Shown piece after piece: positions 62,552 to 64,000 of a stretch of DNA of 64,000 nucleotides. The position numbers and the translations under genes were made by a program. The stretch spans positions 5,095 through 69,094 of the forward strand of contig DDUV01000071.1 in the NCBI GenBank assembly GCA_002344975.1, in the 5' to 3' direction. Under the pieces are notes generated by a model. That model had not been told where the DNA came from. It saw nothing but the letters and a program-made list of their open reading frames with translations, and made no database searches. The stretch comes from Saprospiraceae bacterium UBA2329. GTDB taxonomy: Bacteria; Bacteroidota; Bacteroidia; Chitinophagales; Saprospiraceae. Every line of letters starts with the position of its first letter. Positions within the stretch are counted from its first letter, which is position 1.

Positions 62552-63142
62552 TTAGCGGTACCAGGTAGTGACGAAACCGAAGTCGGCCTTGAAATTGATT
62601 TCTTTCTCTTCGCCTGCGGCAATGTCGAAACTTACCGGTGCGGGATAGTTGAAGAAAGGAGCAATAACAACGCCGTGGCTCACCGTGCCGGGCGTGTTCC
62701 AGTGTACGCCCAGTGTAGCTGTTTTGAGGCTGGGGTCGGTCACGCGATTATGGCGGAAGCCCAATGCCAGCGCGGAGTAAGTGCCAGGCTCCAACTCAAT
62801 TTCGTACTCGTAGGCATTTTTGCCCGGCACATAAGTGAGTATCACCGGGTTTTGAGAATTGTACGGCGCACCCACAGCAAAGGTGCCGCCGGGAACATTG
62901 GGGCCGAAAGTGCCCGTGGGAACGACGCCCCAGCCTGCCAGCGGATCGAGGCTGAACTTGGGAAATATGGTTACCTGTACTTCGCCGCTGTCTTTCCAGG
63001 TGGCCCAGAGGTTGGTATTGTCTATGGTGATGGTGCCGTAAACGCGGGTTTTGGCCGGTTCGTCTTTGCCGCAGGAGCTGAAGAACAGTGCGGTCACAAC
63101 AGCCAACAATGCGATGACAGGAAATGTCTTGATGAATTTCAT
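62552..63142 (-). CDS. lipoprotein in operon with a TonB-dependent receptor
   Basis: The 196-residue lipoprotein (LFFSSC, then GKDEPAKTRVYGTI) has a beta-rich mature part (EVQVTIFPKF, EYEIELEPGTYSALALGFRHNRV, SFDIAAGEEKEINFKADF). It is the first gene of an operon whose second gene is the TonB receptor, with only 3 bases between. A partner that binds cargo for the receptor is likely. I cannot link it to HmuY or another known binder. A minus-strand TAGCTTTG box at 63198-63205 may be its promoter. Confidence 0.72.
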   Translation of the reverse strand: MKFIKTFPVIALLAVVTALFFSSCGKDEPAKTRVYGTITIDNTNLWATWKDSGEVQVTIFPKFSLDPLAGWGVVPTGTFGPNVPGGTFAVGAPYNSQNPVILTYVPGKNAYEYEIELEPGTYSALALGFRHNRVTDPSLKTATLGVHWNTPGTVSHGVVIAPFFNYPAPVSFDIAAGEEKEINFKADFGFVTTWYR

Positions 63143-63335
63143 TGGAATACAATTGAGTGTTACAAAAAAAGCTCTTCACGAGCCAAACTTTCGGCCACAA
63201 AGCTATGACCGTTCCAAATTTCGTTTTTCACGGAATTGTCAAAAAATAAAAAACGCCTTGCGACTTGCCACACGCACACTTACTTCGGTATGAGGAGAAC
63301 TCAACATTTGAGTTGGATAATTCAAGAGAATTTTA

Positions 63336-63343
63336 TACTTTTG
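63336..63343 (+). promoter_or_regulatory. -7 box of the VapBC-like operon
   Basis: TACTTTTG matches TAnnTTTG, with GTTG 20 bases upstream (63312-63315) as a partial -33 box. The first gene starts 16 bases downstream at 63359. No obvious VapB operator palindrome was picked out. Confidence 0.5.
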
Positions 63344-63358
63344 GAGAAAATTTGAATT

Positions 63359-63568
63359 ATGTCAAACGAATTCATCTTAAAGGAACTTAACGTTTTGCCT
63401 GAACATTTGAAAATCCAAGTGTTCAATTACATTCGTTTTTTGAAGAGTCCTTTTGTCGTTTCGGCTTCTCAAACTGTGAAGAAACCAAAGTTTGGATTTG
63501 GCAAGTACAAGGTGGAAATCTCGGAGGATTTTGATGCGCCTTTAGAGGACTTTAAAGACTACATGTAA
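63359..63568 (+). CDS. DUF2281-type antitoxin of a VapBC-like pair
   Basis: The 69-residue protein has the pattern of DUF2281 antitoxins: a short helical N-terminus (LKELNVLPEHLKIQVFNYIRFL) and a toxin-neutralising C-terminus with KPKFGFGKYKVEISEDFDAPLEDFKDYM. It overlaps the PIN toxin gene by one base (TAATG at 63566-63570). It would bind the toxin and often its own promoter. The protein looks complete, unlike its partner. Confidence 0.8.
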   Translation: MSNEFILKELNVLPEHLKIQVFNYIRFLKSPFVVSASQTVKKPKFGFGKYKVEISEDFDAPLEDFKDYM

Positions 63569-63963
63569 TGAGGATACTATTGGATAGTCATACGCTTATT
63601 TGGCTTTATTCGGGCAATGAACGACTTAGCCCAAAAGCAGGAGAAATAATAGAAAATACTCAAAATGAGTGCTTCATAAGTTTGGCAAGCGTTTGGGAAA
63701 TGGCAATTAAAATCAAATTAGGTAAAATGAATTTGGGTGTTTCTCTTGGAAATTTCATAGAAGACGTAACGGAAAATGGAATTTTTATTTTGCCGGTCTA
63801 GATGGTTCATATCCTAAAAACGCAAGAATTGGAATTTCACCATAAAGACCCATTTGACAGGTTGCTATTTTCGCAAGCAATTACCGAAAACATGGTTTTA
63901 CTTTCTGCGGACGAAATAGCAGATTCATATTTTGCAAATGAAAGTGTAAAACGAATTTGGTAG
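63568..63963 (+). pseudogene. PIN-domain toxin (VapC) with an in-frame amber stop
   Basis: The frame starts as a PIN-domain RNase, MRILLDSHTLIWLYSGNERL (with the acidic Asp6) and ECFISLASVWEMAIKIKLGKM. It stops at TAG 63799-63801 after ILPV. The same frame then continues to 63963 with the expected second half of VapC: HHKDPFDRLLFSQAI and LLSADEIADSYF, including the second and third acidic residues. Hence an otherwise complete 131-residue toxin is cut by one stop codon. It is either a real nonsense mutation that has disarmed the toxin, or a sequencing error. The antitoxin upstream is intact. Confidence 0.8.
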
Positions 63964-64000
63964 AAAAATAGACACATAGTAGTGGGGCAAAAATAAAGTG

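Noticed and set aside
1..64000. tRNA or rRNA genes
   Set aside because: No cloverleaf-like sequence with a T-loop GTTCGAxTC pattern or rRNA segment was noticed in the gaps.

Overview
The window comes from a member of the Bacteroidota. Supporting signs are a SusC/SusD polysaccharide locus, several proteins ending in type IX secretion (T9SS, Por) C-terminal sorting domains, the gliding-motility lipoprotein GldH, many lipoproteins with Bacteroidota-like lipoboxes, and promoters of the form TTTG-N19..21-TAnnTTTG. The base composition is moderately GC-rich except in two AT-rich islands. A Saprospiria- or Chitinophagia-like organism would fit, but the sequence alone does not settle this.

Layout. 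0.1-3.0 kb: two tandem ArsR-like regulators, a small lipoprotein, a T9SS-cargo gene broken by an in-frame TGA, and a small gene followed by a decayed HNH nuclease. 3.0-7.1 kb: ClpB and a bestrophin-family channel. 7.3-25.9 kb: a fructan utilisation locus. It holds a hybrid two-component sensor with a periplasmic sugar-binding domain, an MFS sugar porter, a GH32 lipoprotein, SusC, SusD, two related surface lipoproteins and two LamG-GH32 proteins, one with a T9SS tail. 26.0-36.7 kb: an M1 aminopeptidase, an alpha/beta hydrolase, an OmpA-like lipoprotein, a small OB-fold-like lipoprotein, DapD, an ABC-F ATPase and a large T9SS-sorted beta-propeller. 37.0-39.7 kb: a rifampin ADP-ribosyltransferase, then an AT-rich accessory island (DUF4007-like fragment, HNH nuclease, methyltransferase-HIT fusion). 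39.7-47.9 kb: UvrB, a GatA-like amidase, an AAA/DUF4143 ATPase, GrpE, DnaJ, GldH and a zinc-ribbon protein. 48.0-51.0 kb: an AT-rich restriction-modification system of the EcoRII family whose methyltransferase is fused to a Vsr-like nuclease. 51.0-64.0 kb: a lipoprotein methyltransferase with NadE, T9SS and collagen-like surface proteins, an unknown 551-residue protein, a TonB-dependent receptor with a partner lipoprotein, and a VapBC-like pair whose toxin gene carries an in-frame stop.

How parts work together. The fructan locus reads as a full sensing, binding, cleavage and uptake path. Surface LamG-GH32 enzymes and SGBP-like lipoproteins would bind and trim fructan. SusCD would import oligomers, the lipoprotein GH32 would release fructose, the MFS porter would bring fructose into the cytoplasm, and the sensor would detect it in the periplasm. 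Both LamG-GH32 proteins carry Glu where GH32 enzymes normally have the catalytic Asp. The two AT-rich islands look like horizontally acquired DNA-targeting or defence loci.
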